64,000 bases of DNA from assembly GCA_963758025.1 (NCBI GenBank), contig CAVWUA010000002.1, forward strand, positions 62,001 to 126,000, written 5' to 3'. Positions 54,682 to 63,823 of the stretch are shown piece after piece. The translations under genes and the position numbers were made by a program. Below the pieces are notes generated by a model. It saw only the letters and a program-made list of their open reading frames with translations. It was not told where the DNA came from and searched no databases. The DNA is from CAVWUA01 sp963758025. Its GTDB lineage: Bacteria; Planctomycetota; Planctomycetia; Isosphaerales; Isosphaeraceae. The stretch's first letter is position 1. Every line of letters begins with the position of its first letter.

Positions 54682-55886
54682 TAGCTCAACATACGGATCA
54701 AGTGAACCAGCGGTAAGAAGTACGAAACCACGAGCACACCCACCAAGACCCCGACCATCACGACCACCACTGGAAAGAGCAACTGCGCCAGGGTCGCCAG
54801 GCGATAGCCGAGCCGCCGGTCGTTGCCGTCGGCCAGGAGCCGCAAGGCCCACGTGAGGTTGCCCGCCTTCTGCGCGGACTCCAGGATCGCCGCGTCGGAC
54901 CCGCCAATCAGCCCTTCCGTCCGTAGCGAACTGATCCACGAATCCCCCATCTCGATCCGGCGATGCGCCCGGGCCAGCCGGCGACGGACCCACGCTCGGG
55001 GATAGAAGCTGGAGAGCACGCCGATCGACGATGGCAAGGGGCGGCCCCCCTCGACGCCAATCGCCAGGGACCGCAAGACCGTCGCCGTGTCGCTCTTCTT
55101 GAGGAGCCGGTCGAACCCCGGCAACCGCCAGGTGATCCAGCCGAAGTACGAGAACGGCACGAAGACCAGGAACCCCAACTCGATCAGGACCAACAGCGGC
55201 AAGATCCCGGTCGAGACCAGCACGCGGCCAGCCTCGAAGGTGAAGATTGTCAGGTCCGGCAGTGTCATCCCGAAGTCGGCGAAAATGGCCTGGAACTTGG
55301 GGCTGATGAAATACATGATGAAACTAAAAATCAGTTGTGAGACGAACAGGACGCCGAACAGGTAGCCGAGCTTGGGCAGAAAAGCATAATGATACGCACG
55401 CCGCGACGACTGCGCGGCGACAGCCTCGCGCAAGGCAGTCCCGAGCGCTCCGTCGCTCCAGCCGACACAGGCCAGGACGACCGACGTGCGGGGCAAGAGG
55501 CCCGGCACGCTCGCCAGCGCCTGCGGCAACGGCACCCCCGACTCCAGCAAGTACGCCAGCCCAAGCGCTTTGCGGCGGTAGCCGCCGCCGCACATCTCGG
55601 CGAACGCCTCGATCCCCGGCCCCAGCGGCATCCGGCGCTCGGCCGCGATCGCCATGACCCGCAAGAGCGACTCCTGCTGGGTCGTCCGCAGCCGCACCAG
55701 AACCACGACCACCCCGACGACGATCGCCAGCGGGGAGATCGTCAGCAGGAAGAACAGCAATCCCTCGCCGAACTGGATGATGGCCGCCAACCCGAGGGCG
55801 ATCCAGAAGGTCGCGTACATCAGATGCCGCAGCCCGAAGCGAGGTCGAGACTCCGGCGCAGGGAGGGGTATTTGTTCGACCGGCAT
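54681..55886 (-). CDS. Type II secretion system F-family inner-membrane protein (GspF-like, paralogue 1)
   Basis: 401 residues. Two cytoplasmic T2SSF helical bundles (residues about 80-190 and 290-360) around transmembrane helices: YATFWIALGLAAIIQFGEGL, FLLTISPLAIVVGVVVVLVR at the N-terminus; LGYLFGVLFVSQLIFSFIMY; PLLVLIELGFLVFVPFSYFG; and C-terminal LFPVVVVMVGVLVGVLVVSY. GspF motif AYLLESGVPLPQALASVPGL and the ILESAQKAGNLTWALRLLAD helix are clear. The extra N-terminal helices are unusual for GspF (normally three TM helices). Platform protein for pseudopilus assembly. Confidence 0.88.
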   Translation of the reverse strand: MPVEQIPLPAPESRPRFGLRHLMYATFWIALGLAAIIQFGEGLLFFLLTISPLAIVVGVVVVLVRLRTTQQESLLRVMAIAAERRMPLGPGIEAFAEMCGGGYRRKALGLAYLLESGVPLPQALASVPGLLPRTSVVLACVGWSDGALGTALREAVAAQSSRRAYHYAFLPKLGYLFGVLFVSQLIFSFIMYFISPKFQAIFADFGMTLPDLTIFTFEAGRVLVSTGILPLLVLIELGFLVFVPFSYFGWITWRLPGFDRLLKKSDTATVLRSLAIGVEGGRPLPSSIGVLSSFYPRAWVRRRLARAHRRIEMGDSWISSLRTEGLIGGSDAAILESAQKAGNLTWALRLLADGNDRRLGYRLATLAQLLFPVVVVMVGVLVGVLVVSYFLPLVHLIRMLS

Positions 55887-55923
55887 CAGCGGAACGACTC
55901 CTCATAAGGAAATCAATGCACGA

Positions 55924-57120
55924 TCATCCCGAAAGCGCGCGAATCAGTTGGAGTAACGGCCAGAAGAGGGCCACCACCAGGAAGCCGCAGCCCCAGAGGA
56001 CGAAAATCACGGCGATCACCGCGCAGACACTGCCGATGAACGAGGCCTGCGAGCGGGCGCGGGCCTCGAACATCTCGGCCGCCATGTGGAGTGTCTCGGG
56101 CAGCGACTGGTGCCCCTCGGCCCACTGGAGCATCTTCGCGAACCCGCCCGGAAAGATCCGCCGCCAGGAGAGTGATTCGGCCAGCGATCGGCCCGACTCG
56201 ATCGCGACGGCGATCTGCTGCCCGACCAGGGCCAGGCCGGCATCCCGGGTGCCCGCGGCCGCCAGCGGGAGCGCCTGGACCAGCGAAAGCTGGCACTCCA
56301 GAAGCAGCCCCAGGTAATGCGAGAACTCCGCCAGCGAGGTCCACCGCCACAACGGGCCGAACAGGGGCAGACGCCGCGCGAGCCAGTGTCGGGAGACCGG
56401 GTCCAGCAGCAATTTTCCCGACAGCCAGCCCAGCACGACTGCCGCCAGCGGGAGCGTCACCACCGCCCAGCCCGCCTCCTTGACCGTGTCCGACATCTCA
56501 AAGAGCAGTCGGGTGGCCCAGGGGATGCTGATACCGAAGTCCTTGTAAATATCCTGAAATCCATCGACGATCACGAACGCCAGGTAGACGAAGACCAGGA
56601 CAAACGCCGAGAACAAGAGGATCGGGTACGCCAGGCTCAGCCAGACCGACCGTCGAAGCGATGCGCCGAGCTGGGTGTAGGTGACGAACTCGCCGAGGAC
56701 GTCCCCCATGCGCCCTGAACGCACGCCGGCCAGGAGCAACCCGTGAAGGTGCGCCGGGAAGCGTGGGCCGAGAGCCTCGATGGCGTCGTCCAGCGGTTCC
56801 CCCGCTTCGAGCCGATCCGCCAGTTGCCGGACAGCCCGCCGCAAGGCCCCGTCGGGCAGCTCGGTGGCCAGCGCCCGGAGCCCGCTATGCAGCGGCAACC
56901 CAGCGCGGGCCAAACCCGCGACCTGTTCGGCCAGAGCCTGCGCATCGTCGTCCGAGAGCCGGTCGCCGCGTGCCGATTCCTCGGCCATCGGCTCGACGCT
57001 CTGCACGCGCAGGCCCTCACCTTGAAGCGCCGCGGTCAGCGCCTCCGGCGACTTGGCCTCGCGCCTTCCGGACTGCGGCCGCCCCTCGGCATCCTCGGCG
57101 ATATAACGGTAACGCGGCAT
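55924..57120 (-). CDS. Type II secretion system F-family protein (GspF-like, paralogue 2)
   Basis: 398 residues, the most canonical of the three. N-terminal MPRYRYIAEDAEGRPQSGRR as in GspF/PilC (F/Y-x-Y-x-A), first bundle VAGLARAGLPLHSGLRALAT, first TM SLAYPILLFSAFVLVFVYLA, second bundle LGLLLECQLSLVQALPLAAA with FAKMLQWAEGHQSLPETLHM and C-terminal TM SVCAVIAVIFVLWGCGFLVV. Standard T2SS inner-membrane platform protein. Confidence 0.93.
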   Translation of the reverse strand: MPRYRYIAEDAEGRPQSGRREAKSPEALTAALQGEGLRVQSVEPMAEESARGDRLSDDDAQALAEQVAGLARAGLPLHSGLRALATELPDGALRRAVRQLADRLEAGEPLDDAIEALGPRFPAHLHGLLLAGVRSGRMGDVLGEFVTYTQLGASLRRSVWLSLAYPILLFSAFVLVFVYLAFVIVDGFQDIYKDFGISIPWATRLLFEMSDTVKEAGWAVVTLPLAAVVLGWLSGKLLLDPVSRHWLARRLPLFGPLWRWTSLAEFSHYLGLLLECQLSLVQALPLAAAGTRDAGLALVGQQIAVAIESGRSLAESLSWRRIFPGGFAKMLQWAEGHQSLPETLHMAAEMFEARARSQASFIGSVCAVIAVIFVLWGCGFLVVALFWPLLQLIRALSG

Positions 57121-57179
57121 GGATCGCGATGGCCTCGGTTCAAGGAATTACGGAGACGAGAGTGGTTGTAGGGATTACG

Positions 57180-57406
57180 CTTAACGCCCCGAAGGGGCAG
57201 CCTTCGAGAGCCAGGCGCAATGCCCCTGGGCTCGGCCGACGGCGCTCAAACTCTCTTTCCGACCCCCCCTGAAGGGGCGGATTTCGCCACATTCCGCAAG
57301 CGCGAAATCCGCCCCTTCAGGGGGGGTTGTATGTTGGGATTACGTGTTCCAGGGGCGTTGCCCCTGGCTCTCGAAGGCTGCCCCTTCGGGGCGAAGGAAT
57401 GAGGGC
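57180..57406. repeat. Long palindromic repeat family E, copy 1
   Basis: Outer arms CCCCGAAGGGGCAGCCTTCG and its complement; second-level arms GCCAGGCGCAATGCCCCTGG; a central hairpin CCCCCCTGAAGGGGCGGATT whose complement follows after a short loop. No ORF. It sits between two gspF genes, where it would form nested stems in the transcript. Confidence 0.85.
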
Positions 57407-57506
57407 CCTGATCCGCGCGGAGAGCATGGCAATTCGAGGGCATCTGTGCCAACTGCGTCACCCCTATGGTTGATGGATAAATCGCGTGGAATGGCCGTCT
57501 TTTCCG

Positions 57507-57722
57507 CCCCGAAGGGGCAGCATTCAGGAGCCAGGGGCAACGCCCCTGGACCCGACGTTCGCGCTCACCCTCTCTTCTCTTTCTGGCCCGCCCTGAAGGG
57601 GCGGATAACGCCGGCTTCCGCAGAACGAAATCCGCCCCTTCAGGGCGAGGTTGTTTGTGGTGGCTCGTGTTCCAGGGGCGTTCCCCCTGGCTCTCGGATG
57701 CTGCCCCTTCGGGGCGGAAAGG
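57507..57722. repeat. Long palindromic repeat family E, copy 2
   Basis: Same nested plan as copy 1 (GCCCCGAAGGGGCAGCATTC, GCCAGGGGCAACGCCCCTGG, CCCTGAAGGGGCGGAT and mirrored arms), differing in the spacer. Separated from copy 1 by 100 bases of unique sequence. Confidence 0.85.
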
Positions 57723-57764
57723 AAAAACACGAATCGCGCATCCCAGAATAAAAGTCTGAACAAT

Positions 57765-58856
57765 TCACATCACACTTTCACTCAGTTGGTTGAGCAACGT
57801 GCTGAAGGGCAAGAACAGCGCCAGGGTGTAGATCAAGGTGACGGTCGCCCCGATGACGATCAGCAAGATCGTCGGCAGGAGCGTGCGGACCAGATCCGCC
57901 TGATGCAAGGCGCGACGCCGGTACGTGCGGGCGGCGTGCCGCAGGGCCTCAACGAGTGTCCCCTGGTTCTGCCCGGTGATCATCAGCCAGAGCAACAAGG
58001 GGGGAAACCCTCCCGAAGCCCGCGCCGCGTCCCCCAAGGGCTCGCCCAGACGGAGCCGCTCGGCGATGGCGACGGACTGCGTTGCGAGCGCGGGGTCGCC
58101 GGTCACCCGCCCTGCCAGCGCGATCGCCTCGGCGAACGGCACGTCGTTCTCGACCAGCAGGGCCAGCATCCCGGCGAGGTTCGCCGCCCTCGTGTTCTTC
58201 AGGATGCCCCGCATCCAGGGCACCCAGCCCAGCAACGCCGCCGACCGTCCCACCGGAAACACCCGCGCCCGGCCCGACACCATCCAGAACAGCCCGAACG
58301 CGAGCAGGGCGATCGGCAGGACCGGCACCCAGTACAGCGCGTGCGTTCCCAGCCAGTTCAATCCATCCAGGACTTCCCGGCCCGGAATCCGGAACGCCGC
58401 GAACGCCGCCACGAACCGCGGCACGGCCACGGTCACGAACGCGACGAACAGGGTATAGGCCAGCACCAGCACGGTCAGCGGGTAGATCAAGGCCAGCGCG
58501 AGCGCCCGTCGCAGCTCCAGGTAGTTCCTCACATGAACCGTCAACCCTTCCAGGGCCACCGGCAACCGCCCGGTTCGCAATCCCGCCTCGACCACCGCGC
58601 GGTAGATCGGCGTGATCCGATCCCCTTCGGCCTCCAGGGCCTGCGGCAGGCTCTCCCCGTTCCGCATCCGCTCGGCCAGCAACGTCGTGAACGAGCCGAG
58701 CCGCCCCGGCAGGTCGCGCCCGACCGCCAGCAAGCCCCGCTCCAGGGGGAACCCCGCCCGGACCAGGGCCACGATCTCGTCATTCAACGCGATCAGTTGA
58801 TCGAGCGAAAGCTCGCCCGCGTCCCGCGTCAGGGGCTCCGTCGTCGGACTCGTCAT
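57765..58856 (-). CDS. Type II secretion system F-family protein (GspF-like, paralogue 3)
   Basis: 363 residues. The start at 58856 (MTSPTTEPLTRDAGELSLDQ) is chosen because upstream codons are in the GspE-gspF gap. First bundle LIALNDEIVALVRAGFPLER, then ALALALIYPLTVLVLAYTLF (TM), second TM WVPVLPIALLAFGLFWMVSG, second bundle LAGMLALLVENDVPFAEAIA with WLMITGQNQGTLVEALRHAA and C-terminal TM LLPTILLIVIGATVTLIYTL. It lacks the N-terminal YxYxA strand of GspF. Confidence 0.88.
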   Translation of the reverse strand: MTSPTTEPLTRDAGELSLDQLIALNDEIVALVRAGFPLERGLLAVGRDLPGRLGSFTTLLAERMRNGESLPQALEAEGDRITPIYRAVVEAGLRTGRLPVALEGLTVHVRNYLELRRALALALIYPLTVLVLAYTLFVAFVTVAVPRFVAAFAAFRIPGREVLDGLNWLGTHALYWVPVLPIALLAFGLFWMVSGRARVFPVGRSAALLGWVPWMRGILKNTRAANLAGMLALLVENDVPFAEAIALAGRVTGDPALATQSVAIAERLRLGEPLGDAARASGGFPPLLLWLMITGQNQGTLVEALRHAARTYRRRALHQADLVRTLLPTILLIVIGATVTLIYTLALFLPFSTLLNQLSESVM

Positions 58857-58930
58857 AACGCGTCTCGTCGCTCTCGGCGGGGAGAATTCCGGACTGGATG
58901 TCTCCGTCTTACCACAATTGTCAGAGGTGG

Positions 58931-60174
58931 TCAAGGGGCCGGGTCGGACGAGCCGGAAAGACGGTGTTCGGAGACGCCCAGGACGCGGCGGATCTCGGTC
59001 GGGGAGGTCGTTCCGCGCCGACGGATTCGGCGGCGCGGGCCCAGCGAGAGACCATGCCGTCGTCGCGCGCGGCGGTTTCGAGTCGATCGACATCCGCGCG
59101 ATCCAGCACGGCGCGGGCCAGTGCGCCACGGTCGGGCCGGAGCATCTCGGCGAGCACGACACGGCCTCGGTAGCCGGTCCCCGCGCAGAGGTCGCAGCCG
59201 ACCGCTTCGAGCGCCTGAGAGACCGGCAAGCCGAGGAACCCGGCCGGGTCGTCCAAGGGCCGCGCGCACGAGCAGAGCCGGCGTGCCAGCCGCTGGAAGA
59301 CGACGGCGCGAATGCCGCTACGGAGCAGGTACGGCTCGATGCCCATGTCGGCGAGCCGCCCCAGGGCGCTCGCGGCGCTGCCGGCGTGGAAGGTCGTCAG
59401 CACGAGATGGCCGGTCAGCGACGCCTGCATGGCGACCTCGGCCGTGGCCCGGTCGCGGATCTCGCCGACGGCGATCACCTCGGGATCTTGCCGCAAGAGC
59501 GAGCGCAGACCGGCCTCCAGGTCGAACCCGACGGCCGGGTTGACCTGCGATTGCGAGACCCCCGAAATCGCCACCTCGATCGGGTCTTCCAGCGTGACGA
59601 GGCTCCGCCGGCCGCCGGTCGTCGCGACCAGGTCGCGCAAGCACGCGTAAATCGTGGTGGTCTTGCCGCTCCCGGCCGGACCGCTGAACAGGACCGCGCC
59701 GGAGGTCTCCCCGAGCAGGAGCCGCAGCGCCTCGGCGATCTCAGCGGGCAGGCCCAGATCATCGAGCCGTTCCAGCCCCAGGCCGCCCGGGTTGGCGAAC
59801 AGGCGAACGACGGCCTTTTCGCCGTGGAGGGTCGGGAAGACGCTGACGCGCATATCAATGCCGCCCGGCGCGCTCCGGATACGGCCTTCCTGCGGCACGT
59901 CGTTGCGATAGGTCAACAGATCGGCCAGCACCTTCAACCGGGCGATGACGTTCGGCGCCAGGCCCCGAGGCAGCCGCGCGACGTGGTGCAGCACGCCATC
60001 GACCCGCCAGCGCACATCCAGCCCGTCGGCCGTCGGCTCCGCGTGGACATCGCTCGCCCCCTCGGCGCGGGCCTCGATCAAGAGGGCCTCAACTCCTTCC
60101 GAGGCATACCGCGGGCTGGCCGGATCGAGCGCGTCGAGTCGCCGCCGGAACGAGTCACCGAGCGTCGAAGACAT
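58931..60174 (-). CDS. gspE: Type II secretion ATPase GspE (frameshift near 3' end)
   Basis: About 413 residues. Seen: ARAEGASDVHAEPTADGLDV (SDIH-like box), VPQEGRI, Walker A FSGPAGSGKTTTIYA, Asp box VTLEDPIEVAISGVSQSQVN, Walker B PEVIAVGEIRDRATAEVAMQ, His box TGHLVLTTFHAGSAASALGR, and the tetracysteine zinc motif CSCA...CDLCAGTGYRGR. A frame change near 59020 leads to the family-typical ending TSPTEIRRVLGVSEHRLSG at 58931; the alternative frame runs to 58921. No N-terminal N1E domain, so it is a short GspE. It powers pseudopilus assembly with the GspF proteins downstream. Confidence 0.93.
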
Positions 60175-60194
60175 GACAGACCTTTCGATGGAAT

Positions 60195-60920
60195 TCAGGA
60201 CCCGGCCGCTTCCGGGATCAAGGTCAGCCGCATCCCCGCGCCGAGGATCAAGCCGGCGGCGACGCGGATGGCCGACTCGACCAGCCAGAGCCCGCCGCAG
60301 ACGAACAGGGCGGCGAGCAGGCTGGCTTGGCCGCGTCGCCAGCCGCTCCAGGCCAGGGCGAGCCAGCCGGCCAGGGCGAAGGCGTCGAGCTGTCGCAGCG
60401 CCAACCAGACCGGAGCTGAATAAGTGCCCGGCGGCAACAGGAGCGTGGGAGACGTCTCGACCTCGGGGCGAGACAGCTTGACCATCAAGCCCACCCGCAC
60501 GGCCAGCCCGAGCACCCAGATCCCTTGCAGCAGGGCCGAACCGCCCAGCGCCTCGGCGAAGCGGACGGGGCGGCCAGTCAGTGCGGCGAGGCCGCTCAGC
60601 AAGGTTGCCACGGCCAAGGCCCGCGCGGCCAGGAACAACGGCTCGGCCACGAAGTCGGCGAGAAGGGTCAGCGTCGTCCAGAACGGGAGCGTGTCGCGCT
60701 GGAGCTGGATCGCCCGGCGCACCACGTCCTCGCCGACCTCGCCGATCTGCTGCGCCTCGACCTTCGCCGCCCCCCGCTCGACCCCCACGGCCAGCGTATA
60801 GGGCCTCATGCCCGTGACCCAGACGGCCCCTTGCAGGAGCACGACCGCAATCATCCAGAGCGTCAGCCAGAATCCGGCGCGGGATCCCTTTGCCGAATGA
60901 TGGTCGATCTCGACGGACAC
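60195..60920 (-). CDS. Multipass membrane protein of the secretion operon, unknown family
   Basis: 241 residues with five or six predicted transmembrane helices (WLTLWMIAVVLLQGAVWVTG, LFLAARALAVATLLSGLAAL, LGGSALLQGIWVLGLAVRVG, LLAALFVCGGLWLVESAIRV). GTG start at 60920 with AGGAGG six bases upstream. It lies immediately 5' of gspE in the same direction with a 20-base gap, so it is probably co-transcribed and may assist secretion; topology resembles Yip1-like permease-type integral proteins but no motif allows a name. Confidence 0.65.
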   Translation of the reverse strand: MSVEIDHHSAKGSRAGFWLTLWMIAVVLLQGAVWVTGMRPYTLAVGVERGAAKVEAQQIGEVGEDVVRRAIQLQRDTLPFWTTLTLLADFVAEPLFLAARALAVATLLSGLAALTGRPVRFAEALGGSALLQGIWVLGLAVRVGLMVKLSRPEVETSPTLLLPPGTYSAPVWLALRQLDAFALAGWLALAWSGWRRGQASLLAALFVCGGLWLVESAIRVAAGLILGAGMRLTLIPEAAGS

Positions 60921-61089
60921 ACTCGACCTCCTGAAACACGACGCGTATCGTTCGTCGCGCGGGTTCGGAATCCGAAAGAGTTCATTGTACGATAATCGGG
61001 AGCGGACGGATATCGCGCGACGGGGAACCGGACGAGACGTGGGATCTTGGATCAATTCACATGAGCGAATTTGAGCGAATCCGTACCTG

Positions 61090-62846
61090 TCACGCCCGCT
61101 TTGAGGGGTCGGTGGCGGACGCCTCCGGCTCGCTGGGGAGCGTGTAGCGCTCTTCGATGATCTCGCGGATCTGGGCGCGGGTTTCGGCCGGCTTGGCGTC
61201 CTTCCGGCGTTCGACGGCCTCGGCCTCGGCGGCGAGGTCGTCGTCCTTGATGCCGTTGCGGAACCAGTTCGAGTAATCGCCGCGTTCCAGGTGGTATTGC
61301 CACGTCTCGTCGTCCACGCCCTCGGCCAGTTGCAGGAACAGCACGAGGTTCTGGGCGCGGAGCTTCATGTCCTGTTGAGGCCCCCGGAAATAGAAGCTGC
61401 GCTCGGGGCCGAGGTTCCCCTCGGCGTACTTGCGGCTGTGCCGGGTGCGCTCGGTGCGCGGCGGGATGGTTTCGACGCGGAAGGGGCCTTCCTCCCGCTT
61501 CGTCCACCAGACGAGCGCCTGCTTCTTCTTCTCCAGGGCGACCGGCTCCCACTCCGGCGGGGTGCGGCCGACGGCCTCGCAGAAGTCGCGGATCGTCTTC
61601 TCGGGCTCCTCGCCGACGGCCAGGATCAGGTCCACCGCTTCGAGCATGGCCTTCGAGACGCTTCCCGGATGCACCGTGATGAGGATCGTGCCGGTTAGCT
61701 CGTGCGGCAGGGTCAGCTCGGTGGGGTCCCACGACTTGGGCATCAGGTGGTGCGCCTCGTCCACGACGATCCAGTGAGGCCGACCGGTCCGGGCGCGCAA
61801 GTGCTGGAGCTTCGGCAGGAGGTCATCGAAGAACGGCGGACGCCCCGACAGGTCCAGGCTCAAGAGGTTCACGACGGCGTTCTGCCCCTCGGGTTTCTCC
61901 AAGAGCTCCAGCACCTCGTCGGCCCCCGGCTCGTGGTGCGGGTCGCCCAGGACGACGGCGAAGTCGAGGCTGGTGTAATCCCCCTCCGGGTCGATCACGC
62001 AGAACTGGTAGCCCGGCTCGTCGAGCCGCTCCAGGAGGCCGGTTGTCTTGCTCGACTTGCCGCTGCCGGAGGTGCCGGCGATCAGGATGTTCAGCCCCTG
62101 GGGCGGGAACCGCTCCTCGCGGCCGTCGTCGCGCTGGCCGAGCAGGATGTCGTGCCGCCGCAAGTTCGGCTCCAGGCTGCGCAGGTCGTCGGCGTCGAGC
62201 CGCTCGATCAGCTCGGTCACGCCAGCCCCTCGGGCGTTTTCCGTCACCCAGTCGGCCCGTTCCTTGAGCGTCGGCAGGGCGTTCTCGACCGCCACGGCGC
62301 ACTCGCAGTGGGCGAGGAAGGCGTGATCGTTCTCGGCGTCGCCGATGCCGACGGTGTTGTGCGCCGAGAGGCCCAGCTCGGCCAGGGCGACCTCCAGGCC
62401 GACCGCCTTGTTCACGCCCGACGGGAGGACCATGACGGCCCCCTTGTTGAAGATAACCTGCAACTCCAGGCCGAGGTCGTGGATCACGTCGAGGACAGTA
62501 TCCTGGTGCGGCTCCCACGTCGCGACGATCACCCGGCCGACGGAGACGCGATCGACGCCCCGTTTGCGCAGTTCGGCGACGAACTCGTCCGGCGGCGCTG
62601 GCCGAGCGGTTCTTCCTCCTTGGCTTCGGGCCGGTAGAGCAAGGCCCCGTTCTCGGCGACCACGCGGTCGAACAGGTCGAGCTGCGGGCAGACCTCCTTG
62701 AGCTCGTCCAGCTCGCGGCCCGTGACCATGATCAGGCGGCGGCCCGTCTCTTTCAGGCGTCGCAGGGCCGTCTCGGTCGGCTCATCAACGCGTCCGTGGT
62801 GGGCCAGGGTCCCGTCGTAATCGGTGGCGAGGGCGAGATAACGCAT
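61090..62846 (-). CDS. HAD phosphatase fused to HerA-like (DUF87) ATPase, one frameshift
   Basis: About 585 residues. N-terminal HAD-IIB hydrolase: ALATDYDGTLAHHGRVDEPT (motif I DYDGT, nucleophile and acid Asp), MVTGRELDEL (motif II), GVNKAVGLEVALAELGL (motif III Lys) and GIGDAENDHAFLAHCE (motif IV GDxxND). A frame change near 62600 splits it. The C-terminal HerA/FtsK-like ATPase has ILIAGTSGSGKSSKTTGLLE (Walker A), WIVVDEAHHLMP (Walker B), and a sensor strand GTILITVHPGSVSKAMLEAV. Both halves are complete. Fused HAD-HerA proteins exist in actinobacteria and planctomycetes but their job is unknown; nucleic-acid or nucleotide processing is plausible. Confidence 0.85.
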
Positions 62847-62932
62847 GGAAAAGAACCTGCATCGTCTGGAGTCGAGCCATTATCTCTTCTTTACCGAAAT
62901 ACGAGGCGAGCAAGTCTCATGCCCCTTTCGGA

Positions 62933-63142
62933 TCAGTTCTGATGTTCAGAGATGCGTGATGTACTCATGAGCAACCTGAGAAGCTCATGGAATTGATCCA
63001 GATCCAGCAAACCTAACTCAAACCATTCGGCAAGGTCGTCGTAGCAATGTTGAATGGTCTCCTCTTTGCCGGGATAATCCGGGTGGTTGGCGATGGTCAA
63101 AACCGCCGCGCGGACCCTGGTGAAATCAGGCATGGTTCTCAT
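62933..63142 (-). CDS. Small acidic protein, unknown function
   Basis: 69 residues, predicted helical: FTRVRAAVLTIANHPDYPGK, TIQHCYDDLAEWFELGLLDL, FHELLRLLMSTS. No signal or membrane helix. AGGAG lies six bases before the ATG at 63142, and a second Met (MPDFTRV) follows at position 4. The family is not recognised. It is divergent from the DNA glycosylase gene. Confidence 0.6.
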   Translation of the reverse strand: MRTMPDFTRVRAAVLTIANHPDYPGKEETIQHCYDDLAEWFELGLLDLDQFHELLRLLMSTSRISEHQN

Positions 63143-63239
63143 GATGCTCTCCTCTTTGCATGATTGACTGCAACCAGGAGAAGCTTAGTTCATGTTGCGT
63201 GCCACGAACTTCGGACCTGTTGAGGAAAATCGACGGACG

Positions 63240-63785
63240 ATGCCGACTCCCGACCAGATCGCCGCCGCGCGAGGCAAGACGGTGCCCGACCTGATCCGGC
63301 CGGGCTTGAAGGTCCTGTTCTGCGGGATCAACCCGAGCCTCTACTCGGCGGCGGTCGGCCACCACTTCGCGCGTCCGGGTAACCGCTTCTGGCCGACCTT
63401 GCATGGCGCGGGGTTTACCGAGCGTCGCCTGTCTCCCTCCGAGGGGCCGCTCTTGCTGGACTGCGGCTACGGGATCACGAACGTCGTGGAACGCGCCACG
63501 GCCGCCGCTGACGAACTCTCGGTCGAGGAGTTGGTGGAGGGGGGCCGTCGCCTGCGGCGCAAGGTCCTCCGCCAGCGCCCGACGATCCTCGCCGTGCTGG
63601 GTATCTCCGCCTATCGCACCGCCTTCGATCGCCGGCGCGCGGTGGTCGGCCGGCAAGAAGAGCGCATCGGCGACACCCAGGTCTGGGCCTTGCCCAATCC
63701 CAGCGGGTTGAATGCCCACTATTCCCTTCCAGCCTTGATCGCGGTGTTCGTGGAACTCCGCCTCGCGGGCGATGTGGGCTCTTGA
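63240..63785 (+). CDS. mug: G/U(T) mismatch-specific DNA glycosylase (Mug/TDG family)
   Basis: 181 residues. Motif 1 VLFCGINPSLYSAAVGHHFA (GINP, catalytic Asn), PGNRFWPTLHGAGFTERRLS, DCGYGITNVVERATA, and motif 2 LPNPSGLNAHYSLPAL (NPSGLN wedge) are all present; length is normal. The enzyme removes uracil or damaged pyrimidines opposite G in base-excision repair. The start at 63240 matches the family's N-terminus; the longer ORF from 63192 (MLRATNFGPVEENRRT) has AGGAG at a wide spacing and cannot be excluded. Confidence 0.92.
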   Translation: MPTPDQIAAARGKTVPDLIRPGLKVLFCGINPSLYSAAVGHHFARPGNRFWPTLHGAGFTERRLSPSEGPLLLDCGYGITNVVERATAAADELSVEELVEGGRRLRRKVLRQRPTILAVLGISAYRTAFDRRRAVVGRQEERIGDTQVWALPNPSGLNAHYSLPALIAVFVELRLAGDVGS

Positions 63786-63823
63786 TCCCGATACGCGGGT
63801 TCTCCGCCCGTCCGGCGCGTTCC

